From NCBI GenBank assembly GCA_007132865.1, contig SLNU01000365.1, positions 1 through 5,362 of the forward strand: DNA of 5,362 nucleotides, given 5' to 3'. The DNA is from Bacteroidales bacterium (lineage in GTDB: Bacteria > Bacteroidota > Bacteroidia > Bacteroidales > UBA7960). The notes below the pieces were generated by a model. That model did not search any database and was not told the DNA's origin. It worked only from the letters and a program-made list of their open reading frames with translations. The stretch's first letter is position 1. The number at the start of each line of letters is the position of its first letter. A program made the translations under genes and the position numbers. This document shows positions 1 through 5,362 of this stretch, one piece after another.

Positions 1-910
1 CGGCCAGGGTCTTTACCTTGATGTTCCCGTCCAGCACAATGGTGCCCCCAACCACCTTGTCCCCGGGCTTCTTATCCACCGGGATGACCTCTCCGGAGAT
101 CATGCTTTCATCCACACTGGCGCTTCCCCAGTAAACCTCCCCGTCGACCGGCACCTTGTCGCCCGAGTTCACCAGCACCCGGTCGTCCATTTCAATCCTG
201 GAGGCATCCACTTCCTCAACAGACTCCTGGCCACCATGCATCTCGATGGTCAATCGCTTGGCTGTGTTCTTCTGCAACCTGACCAGGTCGTCGATTGCCG
301 AGGTGGTTTTTTTCACCGACCGGTGTTCAAGCATATTGCCCAGCAAGACAATGGTAATAATGCTGGCGGAGGTTTCATAGAACATATAATCGTGACCCAA
401 GCTGCCTATCGTCCCGATTAAACTATATACAAAGGCGGCCGTGCTCCCCATAAAGATCAGCACATCCATGTTGGCGATCCCGGACCGCAGACTCATGAAA
501 GCACTTCTACCAAAATGCAGGAAGCCGACGATGAACACCGGGACGGTCAGGGCCAGCTGAAACAGGTCGTTGTGCAGGAAATCCACCGGCACAAACATGG
601 CCAGCACGAGCGGAACAGTGAAAACGGCGGTAAACCAGAATTTTTTTTCAATACCTGACAGTCCCTTTTTCCCTGATGCTCCATCCGACAATGGTCTGTA
701 TGCCTTGTATCCCAGTGATTCAATGCGGCTTATTGCCTGGTCGACCTTGGCCTCCCCTGTGGCGTCCAAGCGCACCTCATCCGCTGCAAAATCTGCAAAT
801 ACATTGGTAAACCCATCCTTCTCCAGGGTTTTCACAATTCCCAGTGCACAATTTGTGCAGCTCATCCCCTCTACTTTCAGGGAGATTGATTTATGCTTTT
901 CTGATTCCAT
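1..910 (-). CDS. copA: Copper-type heavy-metal-translocating P-type ATPase (P1B), N-terminal part, cut by window edge
   Basis: This is the first 303 residues of an inner-membrane ATPase of the P1B class, which uses ATP to pump soft metal ions, most likely Cu(I), out of the cytoplasm. In order, the sequence shows an N-terminal heavy-metal-associated domain with GMSCTNC (C18 and C21 as metal ligands), then four hydrophobic helices (about 91-108, 114-133, 148-168 and 178-196). These include the family signature NMDVLI (148-153) and the YETSA...LLGNMLE segment. The start of the actuator domain follows, with GDKVPVDG (250-257) and DESMISGE (267-274), the equivalent of the TGE phosphatase loop. The SGE form is also known in CopA proteins; the V after it, where P or S is usual, is slightly odd. 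The ATG at 910 is secure because an in-frame TAG lies two codons upstream (914-916). The CPC membrane motif and DKTGT phosphorylation site would lie beyond position 1, so copper specificity rests on the HMA and NMDVLI signatures. yjbQ ends 64 bp upstream on the same strand. Confidence 0.9.
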   Translation of the reverse strand, partial: MESEKHKSISLKVEGMSCTNCALGIVKTLEKDGFTNVFADFAADEVRLDATGEAKVDQAISRIESLGYKAYRPLSDGASGKKGLSGIEKKFWFTAVFTVPLVLAMFVPVDFLHNDLFQLALTVPVFIVGFLHFGRSAFMSLRSGIANMDVLIFMGSTAAFVYSLIGTIGSLGHDYMFYETSASIITIVLLGNMLEHRSVKKTTSAIDDLVRLQKNTAKRLTIEMHGGQESVEEVDASRIEMDDRVLVNSGDKVPVDGEVYWGSASVDESMISGEVIPVDKKPGDKVVGGTIVLDGNIKVKTLA

Positions 911-974
911 TTTCTATTGCAAGTTTAAAAAAATGCCCCTATCGGGTTTTGAAGGACTTGCCTTCCGGCTTATT

Positions 975-1385
975 CTAAGAATAAACCGTGACCGTGATCC
1001 TGCGGCTGCCACCCCGGTTGCGGAACTCACACAGGAAAATGCCCTGCCAGGTCCCAAGCTTCAGCCGCCCACCGCTGACCGGGATCGTCAGGGAAGAGCC
1101 GGTCAGGGCAACCTTGATATGCGCGGGCATGTCGTCATCCCCTTCCAGGGTGTGGGTGTAGTGGGGCATGCGCTCCGGCACAAGCAGGTCAAAACTGCGG
1201 TGCAGGTCTTCCCAAACCGAAGGGTCGGCGTTCTCATTGATCATTAGTCCTGCCGATGTATGGTGCAAAAATACATTGACCAGGCCCTGCTCCGGAAGGT
1301 CAGCCAGCTTGCTGGTGATCAGTCCGGTAATTAGGTGGAAGCCTCTGGAGAATGGAGGCAGGTTAATTTCTTGTTGTCGGATCAT
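975..1385 (-). CDS. yjbQ: YjbQ-family protein (UPF0047; secondary thiamine-phosphate synthase type)
   Basis: This is a complete 136-residue single-domain cytoplasmic protein of the usual family length. All the hallmark blocks are present: LHHTSAGL (40-47), ENADP (51-55), an H-x(2)-EGDDDMPAHIK block (H78, E81-K91) and GTWQGIFLCEFR (111-122). The conserved histidines (H41, H42, H78, H89) and acidic residues cluster as expected for the family's putative active site. E. coli YjbQ can weakly replace thiamine-phosphate synthase, which gives the family its name, but its physiological reaction is not established. The family assignment is therefore firm and the function tentative. The ATG at 1385 is chosen because an in-frame TGA lies just upstream (1389-1391). 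No Shine-Dalgarno sequence is obvious. The gene lies 64 bp upstream of the copper ATPase on the same strand and diverges from the secreted protein gene at 1502. Confidence 0.93.
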   Translation of the reverse strand: MIRQQEINLPPFSRGFHLITGLITSKLADLPEQGLVNVFLHHTSAGLMINENADPSVWEDLHRSFDLLVPERMPHYTHTLEGDDDMPAHIKVALTGSSLTIPVSGGRLKLGTWQGIFLCEFRNRGGSRRITVTVYS

Positions 1386-1501
1386 AAGTCAAATTGCATC
1401 ATCGAAATAAACCCCTGTTGATCTTTGGGGATTCATTAATTTTTAATAATTTTATTAAACCACACACATGTTAAAATATACACATTAAACCCCAATAGTA
1501 T
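1386..1501. promoter_or_regulatory. AT-rich divergent intergenic region with an 18-bp dyad
   Basis: This 116-bp gap separates two divergently transcribed genes, so it should hold both promoters. Its centre is strongly AT-rich compared with the flanking genes. It contains a perfect inverted repeat, TTTAATAA-TT-TTATTAAA (1442-1459), placed 42 bp before the start at 1502 and 56 bp from the yjbQ start, a plausible operator or promoter-bending element. I could not find a convincing TTTG-N19/20-TAnnTTTG promoter on either strand: TATATTTT on the minus strand (1480-1473) resembles a -7 element but has no well-spaced -33 partner. A regulatory role is inferred from position. Confidence 0.4.
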
Positions 1502-2212
1502 ATGAAAAGTTTTTTGACAGCAAGCCTTTGGCTCGTAATTGTATTGATATTTCCCGTATCCGGGATTGCCCAGAACTGTGATTTTTATGTCCCCCTTGCA
1601 GAGAACCGCGGCATGCAGCTGCAAAGCTTTAACCAGCGCGACCGCTTGCAGCATTCCCAGGAGGTCAGGGTGCAAAAGGTGGAGACCGATGGAAATCGCA
1701 TCATTGCCACCATGCAGTCAACCATGTTTGACCAGCGGGGACGGGAGCAGCACAAGGGTAGTTTTCAGGTGATCTGTTCAGGGAACCAGCTGATGATCGA
1801 TGTACAATCACTAATCGACCCCAGCGTGATGGAAGGTTTTCAGGGCATGGAAGTGAAGATGGAGGGAGAAGACATCGTTTTGCCCTCCAGCCTGGCTGTC
1901 GGGCAGACTCTGCCAGATGCCGAACTCACAATGGAGGTCACCACTGGGGGACTCACATTTGCCAATATCCACTTCACTATTTCTGATCGCAAAGTGGAAT
2001 CCAGGGAAACCATAGAGGTTCCTGCCGGAGAGTTTGACTGCTACAAAGTTTCTTACGCCACCCGTATGGAAACCCGGACCATGGGGATTCCAATCAGGGC
2101 CAGCGGCCGGGTGGTGGAATACCATGCCCCGGGCATCGGGGCGGTACGCACCGAAACCTACGACAGCCGTGACCGCTTGCAGGGCTATACGGTGATCAGC
2201 GAGATCTACTAA
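1502..2212 (+). CDS. Secreted DUF3108/TapB-like protein, function unknown
   Basis: This is a complete 236-residue exported protein. Residues 1-23 form a Sec signal peptide (K2, hydrophobic core at about 7-19) with a signal peptidase I site likely after GIA (A23|Q24). There is no lipobox before C26, so it is not a lipoprotein. The mature part alternates short polar and hydrophobic stretches typical of beta-rich folds. It ends with blocks characteristic of DUF3108-like proteins: ETIEVPAGEFDCYKV (169-183) and YHAPGIGAVRTETYDS (207-222). Cysteines are at 26, 92 and 180, so one disulfide in the periplasm is possible. RDRLQ occurs near both ends of the mature protein (46-50 and 223-227), hinting at paired N- and C-terminal strands. 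The start at 1502 is fixed by an in-frame TAG immediately upstream (1496-1498). A run of nine A residues follows the last codons at the stop. The family has no established biochemical role. The gene lies 91 bp upstream of the repressor gene, which has its own promoter. Confidence 0.8.
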   Translation: MKSFLTASLWLVIVLIFPVSGIAQNCDFYVPLAENRGMQLQSFNQRDRLQHSQEVRVQKVETDGNRIIATMQSTMFDQRGREQHKGSFQVICSGNQLMIDVQSLIDPSVMEGFQGMEVKMEGEDIVLPSSLAVGQTLPDAELTMEVTTGGLTFANIHFTISDRKVESRETIEVPAGEFDCYKVSYATRMETRTMGIPIRASGRVVEYHAPGIGAVRTETYDSRDRLQGYTVISEIY

Positions 2213-2239
2213 AAAAAAATTAAAATTTTTCAGAAAATA

Positions 2240-2271
2240 TTTGGATTACGAAGGTTTTCGTATTACATTTG
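2240..2271 (+). promoter_or_regulatory. Bacteroidota-type promoter for the BlaI-M56 operon
   Basis: TTTG at 2240-2243 (-33 element) is followed after 20 nt by TACATTTG at 2264-2271, an exact match to the Bacteroidota -7 consensus TAnnTTTG. The spacing is close to the usual value of about 19-20. Transcription would start near 2277, giving a leader of about 27 nt before the ATG at 2304. An AAGGA (2296-2300) lies only 3 nt before that ATG, closer than an ideal Shine-Dalgarno. TACATTTGTC (2264-2273) is also one mismatch from the BlaI/MecI core TACAnnTGTA, so the -7 element may itself be part of a repressor site. This is a sequence match only; no start site has been measured. Confidence 0.65.
2247..2262. 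promoter_or_regulatory. Putative operator dyad 1 (TACGA-N6-TCGTA)
   Basis: This is a perfect 16-bp dyad, TACGA-AGGTTT-TCGTA; the arms extend to 6 bp if A2252/T2257 is counted. It sits inside the spacer between the -33 and -7 promoter elements, where a bound repressor would block RNA polymerase. It shares arms and spacer length with the second dyad 27 bp downstream. The likely ligand is the BlaI-family protein encoded immediately downstream, because repressors of this family usually control their own promoter. That assignment is inferred. Confidence 0.55.
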
Positions 2272-2273
2272 TC

Positions 2274-2289
2274 TACGAAAAGCATCGTA
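2274..2289. promoter_or_regulatory. Putative operator dyad 2 (TACGA-N6-TCGTA)
   Basis: This second copy of the same dyad has sequence TACGA-AAAGCA-TCGTA, with identical 5-bp arms and 6-bp spacer length but a different spacer sequence. It covers the predicted transcription start. The dyad centres are 27 bp apart (2254.5 and 2281.5), about two and a half helical turns. Conservation of the arms but not the spacer is what a protein-binding site would show. Confidence 0.55.
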
Positions 2290-2303
2290 CTATATAAGGA
2301 CAA

Positions 2304-2693
2304 ATGAACAACGAAAAGAAATACCATCCGACAGAAAGTGAGCTGGAAATATTGCAGGTACTTTGGGAGAAAGGCCAGGCCACGGTAAGGGACGTGCATG
2401 AAGTGCTGGAAAAAGGACGCGATATTGGCTATACCACAACCCTGAAAACCATGCAGATCATGACCGAAAAAGGACTGCTGGGAAGGGACACCTCCGCACG
2501 CACGCATGTTTACAGCCCCATTGCTTCCAGGGAGGGAACCCAGAAACAATTCCTGAACAAGATGATCGATGGCCTCTACAAGGGTTCTGCCGGGCGGCTG
2601 GTCATGGGCGCTCTCGGACACGAGAAACTTTCACCTGAAGAGATCAGGGAGATACAGGACTACCTCAGGCTATTTGAAAACCCGCAGTCATGA
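2304..2693 (+). CDS. BlaI/MecI-family transcriptional repressor
   Basis: This is a complete 129-residue DNA-binding protein of the penicillinase-repressor family (PF03965). The N-terminal winged helix carries the family pattern PTESELEILQVLWEKG (9-24), a helix with VRDVHEVL (28-35), the recognition helix YTTTLKTMQIMTEKG (43-57) and a wing at about 58-71. Residues 77-126 form the helical dimerisation tail, which in classical members is the target of the signalled proteolysis. There is no cysteine at all, so the CxC metal-binding tail of CopY copper repressors is absent. The start at 2304 is supported by an in-frame TAA at 2295-2297 and an AAGGA just upstream. The stop overlaps the start of the M56 peptidase gene (ATGA), indicating translational coupling. 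The promoter carries two dyads, so autorepression is likely. The family call is firm; the regulon is unknown. Confidence 0.93.
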   Translation: MNNEKKYHPTESELEILQVLWEKGQATVRDVHEVLEKGRDIGYTTTLKTMQIMTEKGLLGRDTSARTHVYSPIASREGTQKQFLNKMIDGLYKGSAGRLVMGALGHEKLSPEEIREIQDYLRLFENPQS

Positions 2694-4540
2694 GCATTGC
2701 CGAGAACATATCCCATCCTTTCGTTGGTGCGCTGGGTTGGAGTGTACTCCACAGCCTCTGGCAATTCCTGATCATCGCCTTGCTATTGCGCCTGGCCCTG
2801 GGACTCTCCAAAAGATCGCCATCAGGTGTGCGTTACTGGCTGAGTGTTGTGGGACTGCTGGCCATTCCCCTGACCTTTTTGGTCACCTTTATCAGACAGT
2901 GGGGCATTTATTCCGACGCCAAAAGGGTGGTATCCCTCCAGTTTGAGGATGCGGCCTGGTATGTGGCCGGGGGCAACACAGGCTTTTACATGGTGGACAA
3001 GCGGTACCCGGCCTTTTTGGAACATTTTGAGGCCCTCACGCCCGTGGTGTTCTGGATTTATGTAGTCGGACTTCTGCTCTTTTCCATGCATGGGATATTC
3101 AACTATTACCGTATTTATACCCTCCGTACCACCGGGGTGGTGGCCCTGCCGGTCACCTGGAAGTCGCGCATCGCCCGCCTGGCCCAAAAAGCAGGAATCA
3201 GGGGGAGGGTTCGCGTAAGGCTCTCCGACAGGGTCAGCATTCCTTTGGTGGTCGGATTTTTCAAACCGGTCATTTTGCTTCCCCTGGCCATGCTGACATC
3301 CCTGAGCCCGGAACAGGTGGAGACCGTACTACTGCACGAATTCAGGCATCTAAAGAACCGGGATCACTATATCAACCTTGTTCAGAACCTGCTGGAAATC
3401 CTGTTCTTCTACCATCCGGCGACCTGGTGGATCAGTCGCTGCCTGAGGGATGAACGGGAAAACCGCATCGATGAATGGGTGGTCGGGAGTACCGGATCTC
3501 CTTTGATTTACGCCCAGGCCCTGGTTAGCCTGGAAAGCAAGCGCAGCGGCACCTTGCAACCAGTGCTGGCTGCCACCCAATCCAAAACCCTTTTATTAGA
3601 AAGAATTAAAAACATCATGACCATGAAAACAAGACCGTTTAAACCCGGGAAAAATCTGGCCGCGCTGGCCATTATCGTGGCTGCAACCCTGTCACTGGCC
3701 TGGTTTGACCCGACAAAGACCATGAATAACTACGCTCTGAATGACTACTCTGACCGGGTGTATTACCCGGCTGATCCATTTCCTTTGCAAACAAGCCCCT
3801 CCCCTGCCACTGCCGCTCTGACAGCGCAGGTCCCGGTCACGGGACAGGCAAGTCCACAGTCAGCCACTGAGCCCACACCTGAACCCGATAGAAAACCAGG
3901 CAAGGTCGTTTTGAGCGACGGCACTTCGGTGCAATGGGCTGACCTCTCCGAAAAAGACCGCCAGCAGATTCTTGAGGGTGTCCGGGAAGCACGTCTGGCC
4001 ATCGCAGAAGTGAACAGGGAGCTTGTTGAGAAATTCAACTCGGAAGAATTCCGGATGCAAATGGCGCAGGTGCAGGAGGAGACTCGAAAAGCCGGCGAAG
4101 AAATACGCAAGTCCATGGAGGAGATGAACCGTGAGCTGTATTCTGAAGCGTTCCGTATGGAGATAGAGAAAGCAGGCGAGGAAGTGCGCAAGGCCATGGA
4201 GGAAGTGAACAGGGAACTGAATTCTGAAAAGTTCCGGATGGAGATGCAGAAAGTCGGGGAAGAAGCCCGTCGGGCAATAGAGGAAGTGGGCCACGAACTG
4301 AATTCCGAAGAGTTCCGTATGGAGATGCAGAAAGTCGGCGAGGAAGTGCGCAAGGCCATGGAGGAAGTGGACTGGGAGGTTTTCGGTGAGACCATGAGGG
4401 TCACCATGGAGGAAGTAGGGAAAACCATGGAACTGATCGGCCCAAGCGTCCAGGAATTGCTCAGGGAGATCACGAAGGCCATGGAGGAATCAAGCAAGGA
4501 AAAAGGAGACTCTTCCAGGCCGGATAAAAATCAGCCTTAA
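2690..4540 (+). CDS. BlaR1-like M56-family membrane metallopeptidase with a coiled-coil/repeat sensor region
   Basis: This is a complete 616-residue signal transducer for the repressor encoded upstream (4-bp ATGA overlap). Transmembrane helices are visible at about 16-36, 47-67, 116-138 and 322-338. The cytoplasmic zinc-protease domain between the third and fourth holds IPLVVGFFKPVILLP (184-198), the zinc site HEFRH (216-220), FFYHPATWW (239-247) and RENRID (256-261), where E257 is the expected third ligand. I260 occupies a position often held by C or A. The region after helix 4 (about 277 residues) should lie in the periplasm. It is not a penicillin-binding domain: SxN and KTG boxes are missing. 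Instead it has a proline/threonine-rich linker (about 365-403), a short segment SDGTSVQWADLSEKDRQQIL (409-428), and a Glu/Lys/Arg-rich helical region to about 605 with 27-residue repeats. By family analogy it should trigger inactivation of the repressor on sensing a signal. The signal is unknown and is probably not a beta-lactam. Confidence 0.9.
   Translation: MSIAENISHPFVGALGWSVLHSLWQFLIIALLLRLALGLSKRSPSGVRYWLSVVGLLAIPLTFLVTFIRQWGIYSDAKRVVSLQFEDAAWYVAGGNTGFYMVDKRYPAFLEHFEALTPVVFWIYVVGLLLFSMHGIFNYYRIYTLRTTGVVALPVTWKSRIARLAQKAGIRGRVRVRLSDRVSIPLVVGFFKPVILLPLAMLTSLSPEQVETVLLHEFRHLKNRDHYINLVQNLLEILFFYHPATWWISRCLRDERENRIDEWVVGSTGSPLIYAQALVSLESKRSGTLQPVLAATQSKTLLLERIKNIMTMKTRPFKPGKNLAALAIIVAATLSLAWFDPTKTMNNYALNDYSDRVYYPADPFPLQTSPSPATAALTAQVPVTGQASPQSATEPTPEPDRKPGKVVLSDGTSVQWADLSEKDRQQILEGVREARLAIAEVNRELVEKFNSEEFRMQMAQVQEETRKAGEEIRKSMEEMNRELYSEAFRMEIEKAGEEVRKAMEEVNRELNSEKFRMEMQKVGEEARRAIEEVGHELNSEEFRMEMQKVGEEVRKAMEEVDWEVFGETMRVTMEEVGKTMELIGPSVQELLREITKAMEESSKEKGDSSRPDKNQP
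4127..4450 (+). repeat. 81-bp (27-residue) tandem repeats in the M56 peptidase sensor region
   Basis: There are three clear units, at 4127-4207, 4208-4288 and 4289-4369, and a degenerate fourth at 4370-4450. The protein pattern is N-R-E-L-x-S-E-x-F-R-M-E-M-x-K-x-G-E-E-x-R-K-A-M-E-E-V. An extended first version (4013-4126, 38 residues) matches the same pattern with two insertions of 4 and 7 residues, 11 in total. The units contain no proline or glycine-rich breaks, so a long amphipathic helix or helical bundle is expected. A period of 27 is not a multiple of 7, so a simple heptad register cannot hold across units. Confidence 0.85.
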
Positions 4541-4563
4541 CCATGCGGCCGTCCATTCATACG

Positions 4564-4601
4564 AAAGGCGGGCGCCCGATGGGCGCCCGCCTTTTTATTT
4601 T
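4564..4601 (+). terminator. Strong intrinsic terminator of the BlaI-M56 operon
   Basis: A perfect 14-bp stem, AAAGGCGGGCGCCC / GGGCGCCCGCCTTT, with a 3-nt GAT loop is followed by a T-rich tract (TTTTTATTTT, 4592-4601). It starts 24 bp after the M56 stop codon. In the opposite direction the stem is followed only by TTTCG, so it should act mainly on plus-strand transcripts. The convergent ornithine carbamoyltransferase gene has no comparable hairpin of its own in 4602-4687. Confidence 0.92.
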
Positions 4602-4687
4602 GCCTGGACTACAGACCCGGAGACCATGAACCCCGATGGGCAGTGACCCCAATGGCTGCGAATCCAGGTGAACCATAAACCCGGGAA

Positions 4688-5362
4688 TTAGGATCCCAGG
4701 GTGGCAACCATCACTGCCTTGATCGTATGCAGGCGGTTTTCGGCCTGGTCAAATACCACGGAATGATCCGACTCAAATACTTCTTCCACCACTTCCATGC
4801 CATCCAGTCCGTATTTCTGGAAGATCTCCTCCCCGATGGTGGTTTCCCGGTTATGGAATGCCGGCAGGCAATGCAGGAACTTCACTTTCGGGTTGCCGGT
4901 TGTTTTGATCAGGTCCATGTTCACCTGGTAGGGCTTGAGCAACTTGATCCGCTCTTCCCAAACTTTTGCAGGCTCGCCCATGGAAACCCAAACATCCGTG
5001 TAGAGGAAATCCACGCCCTTGACCGCCTTTTCCACATTGTCGGTGATGGTGATCTTTGCCCCGGTTTGGGCCGCGATCTCCTTGCATTGTGCGACAAGTT
5101 CCTTACTGGGCTGCACGGATTTCGGGGCCGCGGCACGGAAGTCCATGCCCATTTTCGCAGCACCGACCATCAGGGAATTGCCCATATTATTGCGGGCGTC
5201 CCCAAGGTAGCAGAACGACACCTGGTGCAGGGGCTTGTCAGAGTATTCCATCATGGTCAAAAAGTCGGCCAGAATCTGGGTCGGATGGAACTCATTGGTG
5301 AGTCCGTTCCATACCGGCACCCCGGAATAGGCGGCCAGCTCCTCCACAGTGGCCTGTGCAAA
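4688..5362 (-). CDS. argF: Ornithine carbamoyltransferase, C-terminal part, cut by window edge
   Basis: The last 224 residues of a cytoplasmic enzyme that makes citrulline and phosphate from carbamoyl phosphate and L-ornithine in arginine synthesis. The reading frame is open to the window edge, starting FAQAT; roughly the first 110 residues, including the carbamoyl-phosphate STRT motif, lie outside. Visible family motifs (numbering from the window edge) are [16 protein letters not shown] (18-33), [14 protein letters not shown] (52-65), the ornithine-binding loop DVWVSMGE (123-130), FLHCLPAFH (162-170) with the catalytic-region cysteine, and [15 protein letters not shown] (204-218). They closely resemble the E. 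coli ArgF/ArgI type. The SMG loop and HCLPAFH favour a true ornithine enzyme over the N-acetyl- or N-succinyl-ornithine enzymes known from some Bacteroidota, but residues deciding this also lie in the missing part. A catabolic (ArcB) role cannot be excluded. The gene converges on the M56 operon. Confidence 0.95.
   Translation of the reverse strand, partial: FAQATVEELAAYSGVPVWNGLTNEFHPTQILADFLTMMEYSDKPLHQVSFCYLGDARNNMGNSLMVGAAKMGMDFRAAAPKSVQPSKELVAQCKEIAAQTGAKITITDNVEKAVKGVDFLYTDVWVSMGEPAKVWEERIKLLKPYQVNMDLIKTTGNPKVKFLHCLPAFHNRETTIGEEIFQKYGLDGMEVVEEVFESDHSVVFDQAENRLHTIKAVMVATLGS

Noticed and set aside
570..1247. A 225-residue plus-strand open frame spanning copA and yjbQ
   Set aside because: It runs antisense across two genes with strong family signatures and shows no domain of its own.
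1393..1427. TTG ... GATCTTTG as a Bacteroidota promoter for the secreted protein gene
   Set aside because: The -7 element has a mismatch at its first T and the spacer is 23 nt, too long for the usual promoter geometry.
2215..2230. AAAAATT-AA-AATTTTT inverted repeat after the secreted protein gene as a terminator
   Set aside because: The stem is AT-only and weak, with a short T run. It is not convincing as an intrinsic terminator.
2304..2693. The BlaI-family gene as a CopY-type copper repressor of the nearby copper ATPase
   Set aside because: The protein has no cysteine, so the CopY metal-binding CxC tail is absent. It is coupled to an M56 peptidase, and no TACAnnTGTA or TACGA-N6-TCGTA dyad lies upstream of yjbQ or copA.
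3763..4497. A 244-residue minus-strand open frame opposite the repeat region
   Set aside because: It is a Ser/Phe/Arg-rich shadow created by the GAG/GAA-rich codons of the M56 gene, with no recognisable domain. The plus-strand protein has clear family motifs.
3617..4540. An internal start at M310/M312 giving a separate exported repeat protein
   Set aside because: The Lys/Arg-rich stretch plus hydrophobic segment (322-338) fits the fourth transmembrane helix of BlaR1-like proteins, and there is no ribosome-binding site ahead of these codons.
4603..4687. Loose repeats (ACCATGAACCCCG / ACCATAAACCCGG and CCTGGA...TCCAGG) in the convergent spacer
   Set aside because: They are short, imperfect and widely spaced, with no sign of a terminator or element for the carbamoyltransferase gene.
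4688..5347. A 219-residue carbamoyltransferase starting at GTG 5347
   Set aside because: The frame stays open to the window edge with FAQAT ahead of the GTG codon, matching the interior of ornithine carbamoyltransferase, so the gene is truncated by the window.

Overview
The window most likely comes from a member of the Bacteroidota with moderate GC content. Three things suggest this. First, there is a near-perfect Bacteroidota-type promoter (TTTG, 20 nt, TAnnTTTG) ahead of the regulator gene. Second, most genes lack a strong Shine-Dalgarno sequence. Third, a secreted DUF3108/TapB-like protein and a BlaI / M56-peptidase pair without a penicillin-binding sensor are typical of that phylum. The order or genus cannot be fixed from the sequence alone. 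No tRNA, rRNA, CRISPR array, insertion sequence or prophage trace was seen.

Layout. Positions 1-910 (minus) hold the N-terminal 303 residues of a copper-type P1B ATPase, whose catalytic half lies outside the window. Positions 975-1385 (minus) hold a complete YjbQ-family protein, which lies upstream of the ATPase on the same strand and may be co-transcribed with it. A 116-bp AT-rich divergent intergenic region (1386-1501) follows. Positions 1502-2212 (plus) encode a secreted DUF3108/TapB-like protein of unknown function. Positions 2304-2693 and 2690-4540 (plus) form a translationally coupled two-gene operon: a BlaI/MecI-family repressor and a BlaR1-like M56 membrane metallopeptidase. A strong intrinsic terminator (4564-4601) closes the operon. 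From the right edge inward, 5362-4688 (minus) holds the C-terminal 224 residues of ornithine carbamoyltransferase, convergent with the operon.

How the genes work together. The clearest unit is the BlaI-BlaR1 pair. In the classical systems the membrane peptidase senses a signal outside the cytoplasm, its cytoplasmic HExxH domain triggers loss of the repressor, and the repressor's target promoters open. Here the promoter in front of the repressor carries two identical-architecture dyads, TACGA-N6-TCGTA. One lies between the -33 and -7 elements and the other over the expected transcription start, which points to autorepression. The sensor half of the peptidase is not a beta-lactam-binding domain. 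It is a proline-rich linker followed by a highly charged helical domain built from 27-residue tandem repeats, so the stimulus is probably something other than a beta-lactam. This operator plus repeat-sensor combination is the most interesting part of the window. The ATPase, YjbQ and carbamoyltransferase genes look like ordinary housekeeping or metal-homeostasis genes.
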